A DNA stretch of 64,000 nt. It comes from Erythrobacter sp. 3-20A1M (lineage in GTDB: Bacteria > Pseudomonadota > Alphaproteobacteria > Sphingomonadales > Sphingomonadaceae). The notes beneath the pieces were generated by a model. That model was given only the letters and a program-made list of their open reading frames with translations. It was not told where the DNA came from and did no database searches. Each line of letters begins with the position of its first letter. Position 1 is the first letter of the stretch. Of the stretch, positions 21,194 through 30,516 are shown one piece after another. The stretch lies in contig NZ_CP045200.1 in assembly GCF_018636735.1 (NCBI RefSeq), forward strand, positions 1,178,001 to 1,242,000. Reading direction: 5' to 3'. Both the position numbers and the translations under genes were made by a program.

Positions 21194-22630
21194 ATGGGCA
21201 AGGAAACCGGATTTCTCGAACTCGACCGGCAGGAGCGCACGTCGATCCCGCCCGAAGAGCGGCTGAAGACCTACAAGGAATTCACCGTCCCGTTCGACGA
21301 CGACACGCTGCGCGGGCAGGCCAGCCGCTGCATGAATTGCGGCATCCCCTATTGTCACAACGGCTGCCCGGTGAACAACATCATCCCGGACTGGAACCAC
21401 CTGGTGTACGAGGACGATTGGAAGAACGCGCTGACGGTCCTCCATTCGACCAACAATTTCCCCGAATTCACCGGTCGCATCTGCCCCGCCCCGTGCGAGG
21501 CGGCGTGCACGCTCAACATCGTGGACCAGCCGGTGGCGATCAAGGCGATCGAATGCGCCATCGTCGATCGCGGGTGGGAAGAAGGCTGGATCCGCCCGCA
21601 GCTGCCGAAAACGCAGACCGGCAAGTCGGTCGCGGTGATCGGCAGCGGCCCTGCCGGCCTCGCCTGCGCGCAGCAGCTCGCGCGCGCCGGCCACGCGGTG
21701 ACCGTGTTCGAGAAGAACGACCGCGTCGGCGGGCTGCTGCGCTACGGCATTCCCGACTTCAAGATGGAAAAGCACCTGATCAACCGGCGCGCGGTCCAGA
21801 TGGAAGCCGAAGGGGTGGTGTTCAAGACGAGCGCCGAGGTCGGCGTCGACGTCAGCTTTTCTGCCCTGCGCGAGAATTTCGACGCCATCGTGATGGCGGG
21901 CGGCGCGGAGGAAGCGCGCAGGCTCGACATTCCCGGCGCGGAACTGCCCGGCGTGCGGCTGGCGATGGAATTCCTGACTCAGCAGAACAAGCGCAATGCG
22001 GGCGACGACGAGGTTCGCGCCGCCCCGCGCGGCAGCCTGACCGCGACCGGCAAGCACGTGATCGTGATCGGCGGCGGCGACACCGGCTCCGACTGCGTTG
22101 GCACCAGCAACCGGCAGGGCGCGAAGAGCGTCACCCAGCTGGAGATCATGCCCAAGCCGCCGGAGAAGGAAGACAAGGCCACCACCTGGCCCCATTGGCC
22201 GCTGAAGCTGCGCACCTCCAGCAGCCACGAGGAAGGGGCCGACCGCGACTGGGCGGTCCTGACCAAGCGGGTGGTCGCCGAGAACGGCACGGTTACCGGC
22301 CTCGAATGCGTGCGGGTCGAGTGGAAGGACCGCGAGATGCAGGAGGTCGAAGGCAGCGAATTCACCCTGCGCGCCGACCTCATCCTGCTCGCCATGGGTT
22401 TCACCGGGCCGAAGAAGCGCGGTCTGCTCGACCGGGCGGGCGTCGCGCTGAGCGAACGCGGCAATGTCCACGCGGACGAGAAAGGCTACGCCGCCAGCGA
22501 GCCCGGCATCTTCGCCTGCGGCGACATGCGCCGCGGGCAATCGCTGGTCGTCTGGGCGATCCGCGAAGGCCGCCAGTGCGCCGCCGCCGTGGACGAGGCG
22601 CTAATGGGGCACACCGACCTGCCGCGGTAG
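21194..22630 (+). CDS. gltD: glutamate synthase small subunit
   Basis: GltD supplies electrons from NADPH through FAD and iron-sulfur clusters to GltB. The 478-residue protein has the N-terminal cysteine cluster Cys46, Cys49, Cys54 and Cys58 ([15 protein letters not shown]) and the second set Cys97, Cys101 and Cys105 ([15 protein letters not shown]). The first Rossmann motif is [16 protein letters not shown] at about 148-163, the NADPH-binding motif is [11 protein letters not shown], and the protein closes with [19 protein letters not shown]. It starts ten bases after gltB in the same operon. A REP-like doublet follows. Confidence 0.97.
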   Translation: MGKETGFLELDRQERTSIPPEERLKTYKEFTVPFDDDTLRGQASRCMNCGIPYCHNGCPVNNIIPDWNHLVYEDDWKNALTVLHSTNNFPEFTGRICPAPCEAACTLNIVDQPVAIKAIECAIVDRGWEEGWIRPQLPKTQTGKSVAVIGSGPAGLACAQQLARAGHAVTVFEKNDRVGGLLRYGIPDFKMEKHLINRRAVQMEAEGVVFKTSAEVGVDVSFSALRENFDAIVMAGGAEEARRLDIPGAELPGVRLAMEFLTQQNKRNAGDDEVRAAPRGSLTATGKHVIVIGGGDTGSDCVGTSNRQGAKSVTQLEIMPKPPEKEDKATTWPHWPLKLRTSSSHEEGADRDWAVLTKRVVAENGTVTGLECVRVEWKDREMQEVEGSEFTLRADLILLAMGFTGPKKRGLLDRAGVALSERGNVHADEKGYAASEPGIFACGDMRRGQSLVVWAIREGRQCAAAVDEALMGHTDLPR

Positions 22631-22664
22631 GGCGCTCTCGCTGTTTGCATAGCCGATAAGTCAT

Positions 22665-22774
22665 CGTCACCCCGGGCTCGACTCGGGGCGGTGCTGCCTT
22701 TGGCTGACGCGGCGGATCGCCGTCCGACCTTGCTCTCAAAGAAGCACCGGCCCCGGATCAGGTCCGGGGCGACG
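22665..22774. repeat. REP doublet / REPIN-like inverted repeat
   Basis: Two imperfect inverted copies of a REP-like palindrome flank a 47-base spacer. The left arm (22665-22695) begins CGTCACCCCGGGCTCGA. The right arm (22743-22774), read on the other strand, begins CGTCGCCCCGGACCTGA. Both end in a GGTGCT. Each arm can fold alone and the two can pair together. It lies just after gltD. Such doublets usually disperse between genes through RAYT transposases. No second copy is seen in the window. Confidence 0.65.
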
Positions 22775-22904
22775 GGCAAGGGGTGGATGCCCGGCACCAC
22801 ATCTGCCCGCTGTCCTACAGGGCATCCGGTGTGAGAGGATGCGCCCATGTCGGACCGCGCCTTTTCCGCCTCATATCGCCGCCAGCAACAGCCGACCGGC
22901 GAAG

Positions 22905-23002
22905 TTGACTCGCCCACACCGGATTTCTCGGCCAAGACTTTCAAAAACATACCTAAATACGCCGTGGAAAGTTTTTCAAACACCCCCGGTCGGTGTTCCA
23001 CC
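22905..23002 (+). repeat. dispersed ~100-bp element, copy B
   Basis: This is the second of three related elements. TTGACT at 22905-22910 is followed 65 bases later by the core (22970-23002): AGTTTTTCAAA, then CCCCGGTCGGTGTTCCA. The region between resembles copy A (shared CCGGATTT, CAAG, AACATAC and CGCCG blocks). The core overlaps the 3' end of ung in the antisense direction; the ung stop codon (22978-22976) lies inside it. No plus-strand gene starts within 700 bases downstream. Confidence 0.55.
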
Positions 23003-23686
23003 CCAGTCGATCGCGCCGCGCCCGTGCTCCTCCAGAAACGCGTTCGCGCGGCTGAAGGGTCGGCTGCCGAAGAAGCCGCGATGGGCGGACAGAGGGCTGG
23101 GGTGCGGGCTGGCCAGCACCAGATGCCGGCACCCTTCGCGCCCCCCACGCAAACCGTCGATCCGGCCCGCCTTCTTCTGCGCGTGGCTGCCCCACAGGAT
23201 GAAGACGCTGGGCACATCGCGCTGTGCCACGGCGCGCACGGCGGCGTCGGTGATCGCATCCCAGCCGCGCCCGGCATGGCTGCCCGCCTGCCCCGCCTCC
23301 ACCGTCAGCGTGTTGTTGAGCAGCAGCACCCCCTGCCGCGCCCAGTGGGTCAGGTCACCCCCGGCGGGCGGGGCGATGCCGCAATCGCTCGCCAGCTCCT
23401 TGTAGATGTTGGCGAGGCTCGGCGGCACGCGCACCCCCTCGGGCACGGAGAAGGACAGGCCCATCGCCTGCCCCGGCCCATGATAGGGATCCTGCCCCAG
23501 GATCACGACCTTCACCGCCTCGAGCGGGGTCAGCTCCAGCGCGCGCAGCCTTTGCCCGCGCGGCGGGTAGATCGCCTTGCCCGCCTCCTCCTCCGCCCGC
23601 AGCCAGCCGCCCAGCCGCCGGGCCTCGGACGTATCGAGAGCGGGGGAGAGCGCATCGCGCCAGCTTTCGGGGAGCGTGTCGGCCAT
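22976..23686 (-). CDS. ung: uracil-DNA glycosylase (family 1)
   Basis: Ung removes uracil from DNA, the first step of base excision repair. The 236-residue protein has the family-1 catalytic motif GQDPYHGPGQ at about 64-73 (water-activating Asp66), the VLLLNNTLTVE uracil-binding block and the leucine-loop motif HPSPLSAHRGFFG (His195). The start is ATG 23686 (MADTLPESW), since the upstream extension is not conserved-looking. The last residues (DWGGTPTGGV) and the stop codon overlap a copy of the dispersed element, so the C-terminus may have been altered by it. It diverges from the RNase D gene. Confidence 0.95.
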   Translation of the reverse strand: MADTLPESWRDALSPALDTSEARRLGGWLRAEEEAGKAIYPPRGQRLRALELTPLEAVKVVILGQDPYHGPGQAMGLSFSVPEGVRVPPSLANIYKELASDCGIAPPAGGDLTHWARQGVLLLNNTLTVEAGQAGSHAGRGWDAITDAAVRAVAQRDVPSVFILWGSHAQKKAGRIDGLRGGREGCRHLVLASPHPSPLSAHRGFFGSRPFSRANAFLEEHGRGAIDWGGTPTGGV

Positions 23687-23766
23687 GCCGCAGGTGCTAG
23701 CGCGCGTTTCGCAGGCGCACCATCGCCCCTTCCCCTCTTTCCCCATTGGTCCTAGGGCTCGGCCCC

Positions 23767-24384
23767 ATGGCAGTATATTTCCACGAAGAAGACTTGCCCG
23801 CCGATGCGCTGGGCGACGGGCCGGTCGCGGTCGATACCGAGACCATGGGCCTGATCACGCGGCGCGACCGGCTGTGCCTGGTCCAGATCAGCGACGGCGG
23901 CGGGGACGAGCATCTGGTGCGCTTCGCGGTCGACAGCGATTATGCCGCGCCGAACCTGAAATCGGTGCTGGCCGATCCCGACCGGGTGAAGCTGTATCAC
24001 TTCGCGCGTTTCGACCTCGCCGCGATCGAGTATTACCTCGGCGTCACCGCCGCGCCGGTGTTCTGCACCAAGATCGCGAGCAAGCTGACCCGCACCTATA
24101 CCGACCGCCACGGGCTGAAGATGCTGGTCGAGGAATTGCTGGGCGAGAACATTTCCAAGCAGCAGCAAAGCTCCGACTGGGGCGCGCCGGTGATCACCGA
24201 TGCGCAGCGCGACTACGCCGCCTCCGACGTGCGCTATCTCCACCGCCTGCGCGACATCTTTGCGGAGCGGCTGGAGCGCGAGGGCCGCACCGGAACCGCG
24301 CAGGCCTGTTTCGATTTCCTTCCCACCCGCGCCCGGCTCGACATCGCCGGGTGGGAAGACAAGGACATATTCAGCCACGAGTGA
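23767..24384 (+). CDS. ribonuclease D-like 3'-5' exonuclease
   Basis: This is a 205-residue DEDDy exonuclease domain, the short form of RNase D without HRDC domains that is common in Alphaproteobacteria. The metal ligands are seen in VAVDTETMGL (Asp23, Glu25), in the middle Asp of HFARFDLAAIEYY, and in the YAASDVRYLHRL segment holding the final Tyr and Asp. It should trim 3' ends of structured RNA such as tRNA precursors. ATG 23767 is used (MAVYFHEED). Thirteen bases separate it from lptC, so co-transcription with lptC-lptA is likely. Confidence 0.92.
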   Translation: MAVYFHEEDLPADALGDGPVAVDTETMGLITRRDRLCLVQISDGGGDEHLVRFAVDSDYAAPNLKSVLADPDRVKLYHFARFDLAAIEYYLGVTAAPVFCTKIASKLTRTYTDRHGLKMLVEELLGENISKQQQSSDWGAPVITDAQRDYAASDVRYLHRLRDIFAERLEREGRTGTAQACFDFLPTRARLDIAGWEDKDIFSHE

Positions 24385-24397
24385 GTAGCCCGGCCCG

Positions 24398-25072
24398 ATG
24401 AGCCCCACGCACACCCAACGCCGGATCGAGACCGAGGACGCGAAGAAGCTGCGCCGCGGGCGCCAGCGTTTCGCCACGCCCGGGGGCTTCCACGACAAGC
24501 TCGTGCGCGTGCTGGCCATCGCCCTGCCGATGGGCGTGGGCGTGGTCGCCGCGCTGATGGTGATGAGCCCGCTGACCCCGCGCGGGGAGGTGTCCTTCCT
24601 CCTCGACCGGGACAAGGTGGCGAAAATCAACGACCGCTTGGATGTTCAGAACGCGCTGTATCGCGGGGCGGACGATAAGGGGCGGCCCTTCTCGCTGATG
24701 GCGAAGGACGCCAACCAGCGATCGAGCGCGGAGGGGATCGTGCGGCTCGACACCGTGGTCGGGCGCATCCTGCTGTCGGGCGGCCCTGCGCGGCTGCTCG
24801 CACCGGGTGGGGCCTACGATCTGTCGCAGCAGGTGCTGAACGTGACCGGCGCGCTGAACGTGACGGCGGCCGACGGCTACCGCTTCGTCGCGCGCGGGGT
24901 TTCTATCGATGTCGGAGACAAGACGGTCACCGGCAGCGACGGGGTCGAAGGCTCGGTTCCGGCGGGGACGTTTTCCGCCGATCGGCTGGAGGCCGATCTG
25001 GATGCGCGCACGGTCGCGCTTGACGGGCACGCGCGGCTGCGCATGGTGCCGGGGAAGATGAGGATGCCATGA
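24398..25072 (+). CDS. lptC: LPS export protein LptC
   Basis: LptC is the bitopic inner-membrane protein that receives lipopolysaccharide from LptBFG and passes it to LptA. The 224-residue protein has a basic cytosolic N-terminus, one transmembrane helix at about 34-57 (LVRVLAIALPMGVGVVAALM) and a periplasmic beta-jellyroll domain. That domain has the recurrent pattern SADRLEADLDARTVALDGHARLRM near its end. Its final ATGA overlaps the lptA start by four bases, showing translational coupling. The expected third gene, lptB, is not here; lptA is followed by convergent holA. Confidence 0.88.
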   Translation: MSPTHTQRRIETEDAKKLRRGRQRFATPGGFHDKLVRVLAIALPMGVGVVAALMVMSPLTPRGEVSFLLDRDKVAKINDRLDVQNALYRGADDKGRPFSLMAKDANQRSSAEGIVRLDTVVGRILLSGGPARLLAPGGAYDLSQQVLNVTGALNVTAADGYRFVARGVSIDVGDKTVTGSDGVEGSVPAGTFSADRLEADLDARTVALDGHARLRMVPGKMRMP

Positions 25073-25653
25073 CCCGCCCCAATTCCACCGGCAATGCCGA
25101 CCTGCGCCGCACCGCAATGCGCTCCTTCGCGCTCGGCTTCCTCGCCACCTGCGCCCTGGCTGGCGGGATCGCGCTGAAGGCGCAGGCGATCGCGGGGCAC
25201 AATTCCAACGCGCCGGTGAACTACGCCGCCAACCGGATCGAGCTGCAGGATCGCCAGAACCGCGTGGTCCTGTCGGGCAATGTGGTAATCGACCAGGCCG
25301 GACTGGAACTGCGCGCGGCGCGCACCATCGTGAACTACTCCGATGCCGGGGGGCTGCGCATCCAGCGCATCACCGCGACCGGCGGGGTGACGGTGGAGCG
25401 CGGCAACGAGCGTGCGCGCGGCGATCTCGCGATCTACGACTTCAATCGCAACATCATCACCATGGCGGGCAATGTGCGCCTGAACCGTGGTGGCGACACG
25501 CTGAACGGCGGGCGGCTGACGATCGATCTCGACAGCGGCTTGTCGAGCGTCGACGGCAGCGCGCAGGGCACCTCGCCGGTGGGCGACGAGCCGGGCGTGA
25601 GCCGGTCGAACGGGCGGGTGACCGGCAGCTTCTCGGTGCCCGACAGGAACTAG
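25069..25653 (+). CDS. lptA: LPS transport periplasmic protein LptA (OstA-like)
   Basis: LptA forms the periplasmic bridge carrying lipopolysaccharide from LptC to LptD. The 194-residue protein has an N-terminal hydrophobic export segment (RSFALGFLATCALAGGIAL) ending near AQA. The OstA-type beta-jellyroll carries the typical blocks NYAANRIELQDRQNRVVLSG and RARGDLAIYDFNRNIITMAG. It ends in a flexible Ser/Gly-rich tail. ATG 25069 overlaps the lptC stop. Its gene ends seven bases before the convergent end of holA. Confidence 0.9.
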   Translation: MTRPNSTGNADLRRTAMRSFALGFLATCALAGGIALKAQAIAGHNSNAPVNYAANRIELQDRQNRVVLSGNVVIDQAGLELRAARTIVNYSDAGGLRIQRITATGGVTVERGNERARGDLAIYDFNRNIITMAGNVRLNRGGDTLNGGRLTIDLDSGLSSVDGSAQGTSPVGDEPGVSRSNGRVTGSFSVPDRN

Positions 25654-25659
25654 GCGGGT

Positions 25660-26691
25660 TCAAGGGCGCGGGGCGGCGAAGCGGGCGATCTCGGTCAGCT
25701 CCTGCGCCAGCAGCAGCTCCGCTGACTGGCTGTTGGACAGCAGGTTGCGGTGCAGCGCGGTCAGCCGCTCGACCAGCCGCTCCAGCCGCTTGCCCCGCCA
25801 AATGCGCAATTGCTGGATCAGGTCGCGCTCGTCCTTCCAGAACACGCGGCGCGCCCGTTTCTCCCCCTGGATGAAGCCGGGGATGTCGCGCTCCCCCCCC
25901 AGCCGCGCCGCCAGCTGCGCCAGCTGCGCCGCGCGCCGTTCGCAGGCGAGCGCCACCGCGACCGCGTTCAGGCCGACCTCGCGCATGCGCGCCAGCTCGC
26001 CCGGCAGGCGCTTGACCTGGCCGGAAAGAGCGGCGTTGACGAGCGGCATGAAGCCCTCCTCCTCGGTCTTCGCACCGATCGCTTCCCAGTCGGCGGGCTG
26101 CACATCGCGGGGCGAGGCGGGCGAGGCATCGAGATAGAGCGCCAGCTTGTCGAGCTCCGTCTGCGCCAGCCGGCGGTCCATGCCCGCGGCCCGCGCAACC
26201 CGCTCGGCCAGATCGCCCGCCAGCCGCAGTCCCGCCGCATCGGCGATGTCGCGCACCGTGCCCACGAAGTCGCGCAGCTCGGGCGGATAGAACATCGCGA
26301 CCAGCGCATCGGGGCGGTTGGCCAGCAGCTTCGCCGTGCGCGACTTGTCGGTGGCCCCGGTGGCGACGACCAGCACCGGGCACGCCTCGCCCTCGCCCTT
26401 CAGCAGATTGTCGAGGGCATCATGCGCCTCGTCGCCATTGGCGCGCACCAGGATGTGCCGCCTGTCGCCGAACAGCGAGGTGGAGCGTGCCTCGTCCCCC
26501 AGCAGCACCGGATCGCGCTTGATCTCGCCACCGCTCAGCTCGACTCGCTCTCCGGGGTCTCTCAGTAGCGAATGGATGGTGTCGGCGGCGCTACTCGCGC
26601 CGGCCTCGTCGGGACCGCAGAAGAAGAAGACGGAGCACTGGTTCGCGGCCTTCCTCGCGGTGGCGGCGAAGTCCTTCTGCGTGGCCTTCAT
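25660..26691 (-). CDS. holA: DNA polymerase III subunit delta
   Basis: The delta subunit opens the beta sliding clamp during clamp loading. The 343-residue protein matches HolA in length and layout: an N-terminal AAA+-like domain (FFFCGPDEAGASSAADTIHS; no true Walker A, as usual for delta), a middle helical lid and a C-terminal collar domain. ATG 26691 overlaps the lptE stop by four bases. It is the last gene of a leftward DUF3576-leuS-lptE-holA operon, an order typical of Alphaproteobacteria. Confidence 0.93.
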   Translation of the reverse strand: MKATQKDFAATARKAANQCSVFFFCGPDEAGASSAADTIHSLLRDPGERVELSGGEIKRDPVLLGDEARSTSLFGDRRHILVRANGDEAHDALDNLLKGEGEACPVLVVATGATDKSRTAKLLANRPDALVAMFYPPELRDFVGTVRDIADAAGLRLAGDLAERVARAAGMDRRLAQTELDKLALYLDASPASPRDVQPADWEAIGAKTEEEGFMPLVNAALSGQVKRLPGELARMREVGLNAVAVALACERRAAQLAQLAARLGGERDIPGFIQGEKRARRVFWKDERDLIQQLRIWRGKRLERLVERLTALHRNLLSNSQSAELLLAQELTEIARFAAPRP

Positions 26692-27194
26692 CGCCCTTCG
26701 CGCAGGGTCAGCGCGACCCGGGTGACGATCTGGTCGGCGACTTCGGTCGACAGGCGCTCCAGTGCGGTGCGCTCCGCAGCGATGACGGCATATTCGCTCG
26801 ACACCACGTCGATCCCCGCATCGGATCCCGCGGTGGCGTCGATCACGATCTCGTCCGAAGCGAGATCGACCAGCTGATAGCGCGCCCGCAAGGTCCGCCG
26901 TTCGCGCCCGATCGAATCGTCTCCCCGCAGGCCCAGCCCCTCCAGCTGATCGTCGAGCCGCACGTCGAGGCGATAGCGCGGACTGGCCGCCGTGCCGCCC
27001 GCGCCGAGGCGGTCGCGCAGCGAATTGGCAACCAGCCAGCCTGCCTCGCCCGCGATCGGCCCGACCTCGATCTGCGACAGGCCGCGCGCGGCGACACTGC
27101 CTGCCCCGCCGCCATAGAGCGGCTGCAATCCGCAGCCCGCCAGCACCAGGGTGACGGGCAGCAGCGCGCCGTTGAGGGCGAGCGAGCGCCTCAC
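26688..27194 (-). CDS. lptE: LPS assembly lipoprotein LptE
   Basis: LptE is the outer-membrane lipoprotein that plugs and helps assemble the LptD barrel. The 168-residue protein starts with GTG 27194, which overlaps the leuS stop (GTGA). Its signal peptide ends in lipobox LAGC (Cys21), followed by GLQPLYGGG, the characteristic LptE start of the mature chain. The body alternates strands and helices in keeping with the LptE fold. With lptC and lptA close by on the other strand, three LPS-transport genes cluster within about 3 kb. Confidence 0.9.
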   Translation of the reverse strand: MRRSLALNGALLPVTLVLAGCGLQPLYGGGAGSVAARGLSQIEVGPIAGEAGWLVANSLRDRLGAGGTAASPRYRLDVRLDDQLEGLGLRGDDSIGRERRTLRARYQLVDLASDEIVIDATAGSDAGIDVVSSEYAVIAAERTALERLSTEVADQIVTRVALTLREGR

Positions 27195-29710
27195 GTGACG
27201 ATATTCACCAGCCGGTCGGGCACGACGATCACCTTGCGCAAGGGAGCACCATCGATCGAACGCTGGACCTTCTCGCTGGCGAGCGCAAGCGCCTCCAGCT
27301 CTTCCTTCGGCAGGCCCTTGGAGACGGTGATGGTGTCGCGCAGCTTGCCCTTGTGCTGGACGGCGATGGTCACCTCGTCTTCGACCAGCATCGCCGGGTC
27401 GATCTCGGGCCAGCGCGCCTGCGCGATCAGGCCCTCGGTCGCGGTAAGGCGATCCCAGCCTTCCTCTGCCAGATGCGGCATCATCGGCGCGACCAGCAGC
27501 AGCAGGTCGCGCAATGCGGACGCCCGATCCGCGCTCGGCTGCGCCTTTTCGATTGCGGAAACCAGTTCGTAGATCCGCGCGACCGCCTTGTTGAAGGACA
27601 GGGCCTCAACATCCTCCGCCACGGCGGCGACAGTCTGGTGCAGCTTGCGCCGGAGGGCAACGTCCTCGCCCGAGGCATCGGTATCGACCGTGTCGAGCAG
27701 CCGCCAGACGCGCTGGACGAAGCGCGCGCAGCCTTCAATCCCGGCTTCGGACCACGGCAGGTCGCGTTCCGGCGGGCTGTCGGACAGCATGAACCAGCGC
27801 ACCGCATCGGCGCCGTAGCGGGCGATGATCGCGTCGGGGTCGACCGTGTTCTTCTTCGACTTCGACATCTTGATGACGCGGCCGATCTCGACCTCGCCGC
27901 CATCGTCCTTCAGCAAAGCGCGCTCCGCCTCGCGGCTGATCTCGTCGGGCGCGTAATAGACCGTGCGCCCGCCCTCGTCGCGCGAATAGGTTTCGTGCGT
28001 CACCATGCCTTGCGTAAACAGGCTCGCGAAGGGCTCGGCGAAATCGATCATGCCGATGTGCCTGAGCGCGCGGGTCCAGAACCGGGCGTAGAGCAGGTGC
28101 AGGATCGCGTGTTCGATGCCGCCGATATACTGTTCGACCGGCAGCCACTTCTCGACCTCTTCCCGGACGAAGGGCTTGTCGGCGGGCTGGCTGGCGAAGC
28201 GCAGGAAGTACCAGCTCGAATCGACGAAGGTGTCGAGCGTGTCGGTCTCCCGTACCGCCTCGCCCCCGCATTCGGGGCAGGCGACATGCTTCCAGGTCGG
28301 ATGGCGTTCGAGCGGGTTGCCCGGCGTCCGGAAATCGACATCCTCGGGCAACACCACCGGCAGCTGATCGGCGGGCACCGGCACCACGCCGCACTTCTCG
28401 CAATGGATGAAGGGGATCGGCGTGCCCCAATAGCGCTGGCGCGAAACGCCCCAGTCGCGCAGGCGCCAGACGATCTGGCCTTCGCCCCAGCCCTCGTCCT
28501 CGGCGCGCGCGACGATCTTCGCCTTCGCGTCCTCGACCGCCATGCCATTCAGGAAGGCGGAGTTCACCAGCGTGCCCTCGCCCGCCTCGGCCTCGGTCAG
28601 CGGCGCGTCGGCGGCGGTGTCCTTGCCAGCGACCACGCGCAGGATCGGCAGGCCGTATTTGCTGGCGAAGTCGAAATCGCGCTGGTCGTGGCCGGGCACG
28701 CCCATCACCGCCCCGGTGCCGTAATCCATCAGCACGAAATTCGCGATGAAGACCGGCAGGTCCGCGCCGGTGATCGGGTGCACCGCGGTGATGGCGGTGC
28801 GATAGCCCTTCTTCTCCATCGTCTCCAGCGCCGCCGCGGTGGTGCCGCCACGCTTGCATTCCGCAACGAAGGCGGCGGCCTCCGCATCGTTCGCCGCGAC
28901 CCCTTGCGCGATCGGATGGTCGGGCGCGACCGCGACGAAGCTCGCGCCGAAGATCGTGTCGGGCCGGGTCGAATAGACCGCGACACCTTCCCCGTTCGAC
29001 AGCGCGAAGCGGAACTGCAGCCCGGTCGATTTGCCGATCCAGTTTTCCTGCATCAGCCGGACCTTGTCGGGCCATTTGTCGAGGGTTTGGAGACCCTCGA
29101 GCAGCTCGTCGGCGAAGTCGGTGATCTTCAGGAACCACTGCGCCAGCTTGCGCTTCTCGACCTCCGCGCCCGAACGCCAGCCCTTGCCGTCGATCACCTG
29201 TTCGTTCGCCAGCACGGTCATGTCGACCGGGTCCCAGTTGACCGTGCTTTCCTTGCGATAGACCAGCCCGGCTTCGTACAGCGCCAGGAACAGCGCCTGC
29301 TCGTGGCCATAATATTCGGGATCGCAGGTGGCGAACTCGCGGCTCCAGTCGATCGCGAAGCCGATCCGCTTCAGCTGCGCCTTCATGTTGGCGATGTTGT
29401 CGCGCGTCCACCCGCCCGGATGTACGCCGCGCTCCATCGCCGCGTTCTCCGCCGGCATGCCGAAGGCGTCCCAGCCCATCGGGTGCAGCACTGCGTGCCC
29501 GCGCATCCGCTTGTAGCGCGCCAGCACGTCGCCCATCGTATAATTGCGCACATGGCCGATATGGATGCGCCCGCTGGGATAGGGGAACATCTCCAGGATA
29601 TAGGATTTCGGCGCGTCGCTGGCCGAATCGGCGCGGAAGCAGTCGGCCTCCTCCCACGCACGCTGCCAGCGCCCGTCGGCCACGGACGGGTCGAAACGCT
29701 GTTCGGTCAT
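27191..29710 (-). CDS. leuS: leucyl-tRNA synthetase
   Basis: LeuRS charges tRNA-Leu with leucine in the cytoplasm. The 839-residue class I synthetase has the HIGH motif at 50-53 ([15 protein letters not shown]), a CP1 editing domain in the middle ([19 protein letters not shown]), paired zinc-site cysteines (HCEKCG and ACPECG), and KMSKS at 614-618 ([14 protein letters not shown]). The anticodon-binding domain is C-terminal. Length is normal. ATG 29710 is preceded by GGGGGCAGC. It is the second gene of the DUF3576-leuS-lptE-holA operon, with the stop overlapping lptE. Confidence 0.98.
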   Translation of the reverse strand: MTEQRFDPSVADGRWQRAWEEADCFRADSASDAPKSYILEMFPYPSGRIHIGHVRNYTMGDVLARYKRMRGHAVLHPMGWDAFGMPAENAAMERGVHPGGWTRDNIANMKAQLKRIGFAIDWSREFATCDPEYYGHEQALFLALYEAGLVYRKESTVNWDPVDMTVLANEQVIDGKGWRSGAEVEKRKLAQWFLKITDFADELLEGLQTLDKWPDKVRLMQENWIGKSTGLQFRFALSNGEGVAVYSTRPDTIFGASFVAVAPDHPIAQGVAANDAEAAAFVAECKRGGTTAAALETMEKKGYRTAITAVHPITGADLPVFIANFVLMDYGTGAVMGVPGHDQRDFDFASKYGLPILRVVAGKDTAADAPLTEAEAGEGTLVNSAFLNGMAVEDAKAKIVARAEDEGWGEGQIVWRLRDWGVSRQRYWGTPIPFIHCEKCGVVPVPADQLPVVLPEDVDFRTPGNPLERHPTWKHVACPECGGEAVRETDTLDTFVDSSWYFLRFASQPADKPFVREEVEKWLPVEQYIGGIEHAILHLLYARFWTRALRHIGMIDFAEPFASLFTQGMVTHETYSRDEGGRTVYYAPDEISREAERALLKDDGGEVEIGRVIKMSKSKKNTVDPDAIIARYGADAVRWFMLSDSPPERDLPWSEAGIEGCARFVQRVWRLLDTVDTDASGEDVALRRKLHQTVAAVAEDVEALSFNKAVARIYELVSAIEKAQPSADRASALRDLLLLVAPMMPHLAEEGWDRLTATEGLIAQARWPEIDPAMLVEDEVTIAVQHKGKLRDTITVSKGLPKEELEALALASEKVQRSIDGAPLRKVIVVPDRLVNIVT

Positions 29711-29748
29711 GCTGCCCCCGGTTGGACGGTATTAAAAGTGGTGGCGGA

Positions 29749-30228
29749 TCAGCCGGCGATGGCCTCGCGCCGCAGGTCGCGCGCGCGGGTCAGGATGATG
29801 TCTTCCAGCTTCTGCACCGTGGCCGCCTGCACCGGGGCATCGACCCAGGCACCGCCCTGCGCCACCTGGCGGCTGGCGGCGACCCGCACCGCATCGGCGC
29901 GCAGATCCGAATCGAGGATCGAGACGGTCAGCTTGACCCGCTCGCCCGGATTTTGCGGATTGGCGTACCAGTCGGTCACGATCACACCGCCCGCGCTGTC
30001 GGTCTGCAGCAGCGGGGCGAAGCTCACCGTCTCCAGCGCCGCGCGCCAGAGATAGGAATTCACGCCGATGGTGGTCACCTGGCTGGCGGCGAGGTCGCCG
30101 CGCGGCAGATCGCGGCCACCGCCGCATGCAGCCAATCCTGCGAGCAGCGCCCCCGTGACGACGAAGCGAATCGGGGTACGGCGGGGGGAGAGGGAAAATG
30201 TCATGCTTCGGGCGATGTCCGCTGTCAT
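29749..30228 (-). CDS. DUF3576 domain-containing lipoprotein
   Basis: This is a 159-residue exported lipoprotein of the DUF3576 family, which is usually found just before leuS in Alphaproteobacteria. An ATG at 30204 (MTFSLSPRRTPIRFVVTGAL) is an alternative start; both lead into a signal peptide with lipobox LAAC in GLAACGGGRDLPRG. The domain has the conserved VNSYLWRAALETVSFAPLLQ and VTDWYANPQNPGERVKLTV blocks. Function is unknown. The 38-base gap to leuS suggests one operon. Confidence 0.85.
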   Translation of the reverse strand: MTADIARSMTFSLSPRRTPIRFVVTGALLAGLAACGGGRDLPRGDLAASQVTTIGVNSYLWRAALETVSFAPLLQTDSAGGVIVTDWYANPQNPGERVKLTVSILDSDLRADAVRVAASRQVAQGGAWVDAPVQAATVQKLEDIILTRARDLRREAIAG

Positions 30229-30516
30229 AAGTGTAACCGGTCGTCCCGCCTCTATAACCGCACCGTATCGCGCGGCAAGGCAAGAGCACGCCTCCCTGCG
30301 GCTCCGGCGGCTTTACCGGGCGTGAATATCCTTCGCACGATCCGTCTTGTGGGCGAATCGCCACACCTGGCCGGGGATTCGGCCGCCCCCTGTGGAAAAG
30401 CACTGGCAACGCATCGCCCCGCGCCCTACCTTTCGATCAGCAACAGGATCTGCCCGCCCGATGCTCAGGAACCGTTCATCGGGGGAAGCGTCAGGTTGAG
30501 CGTAGGCCTACAGGGG

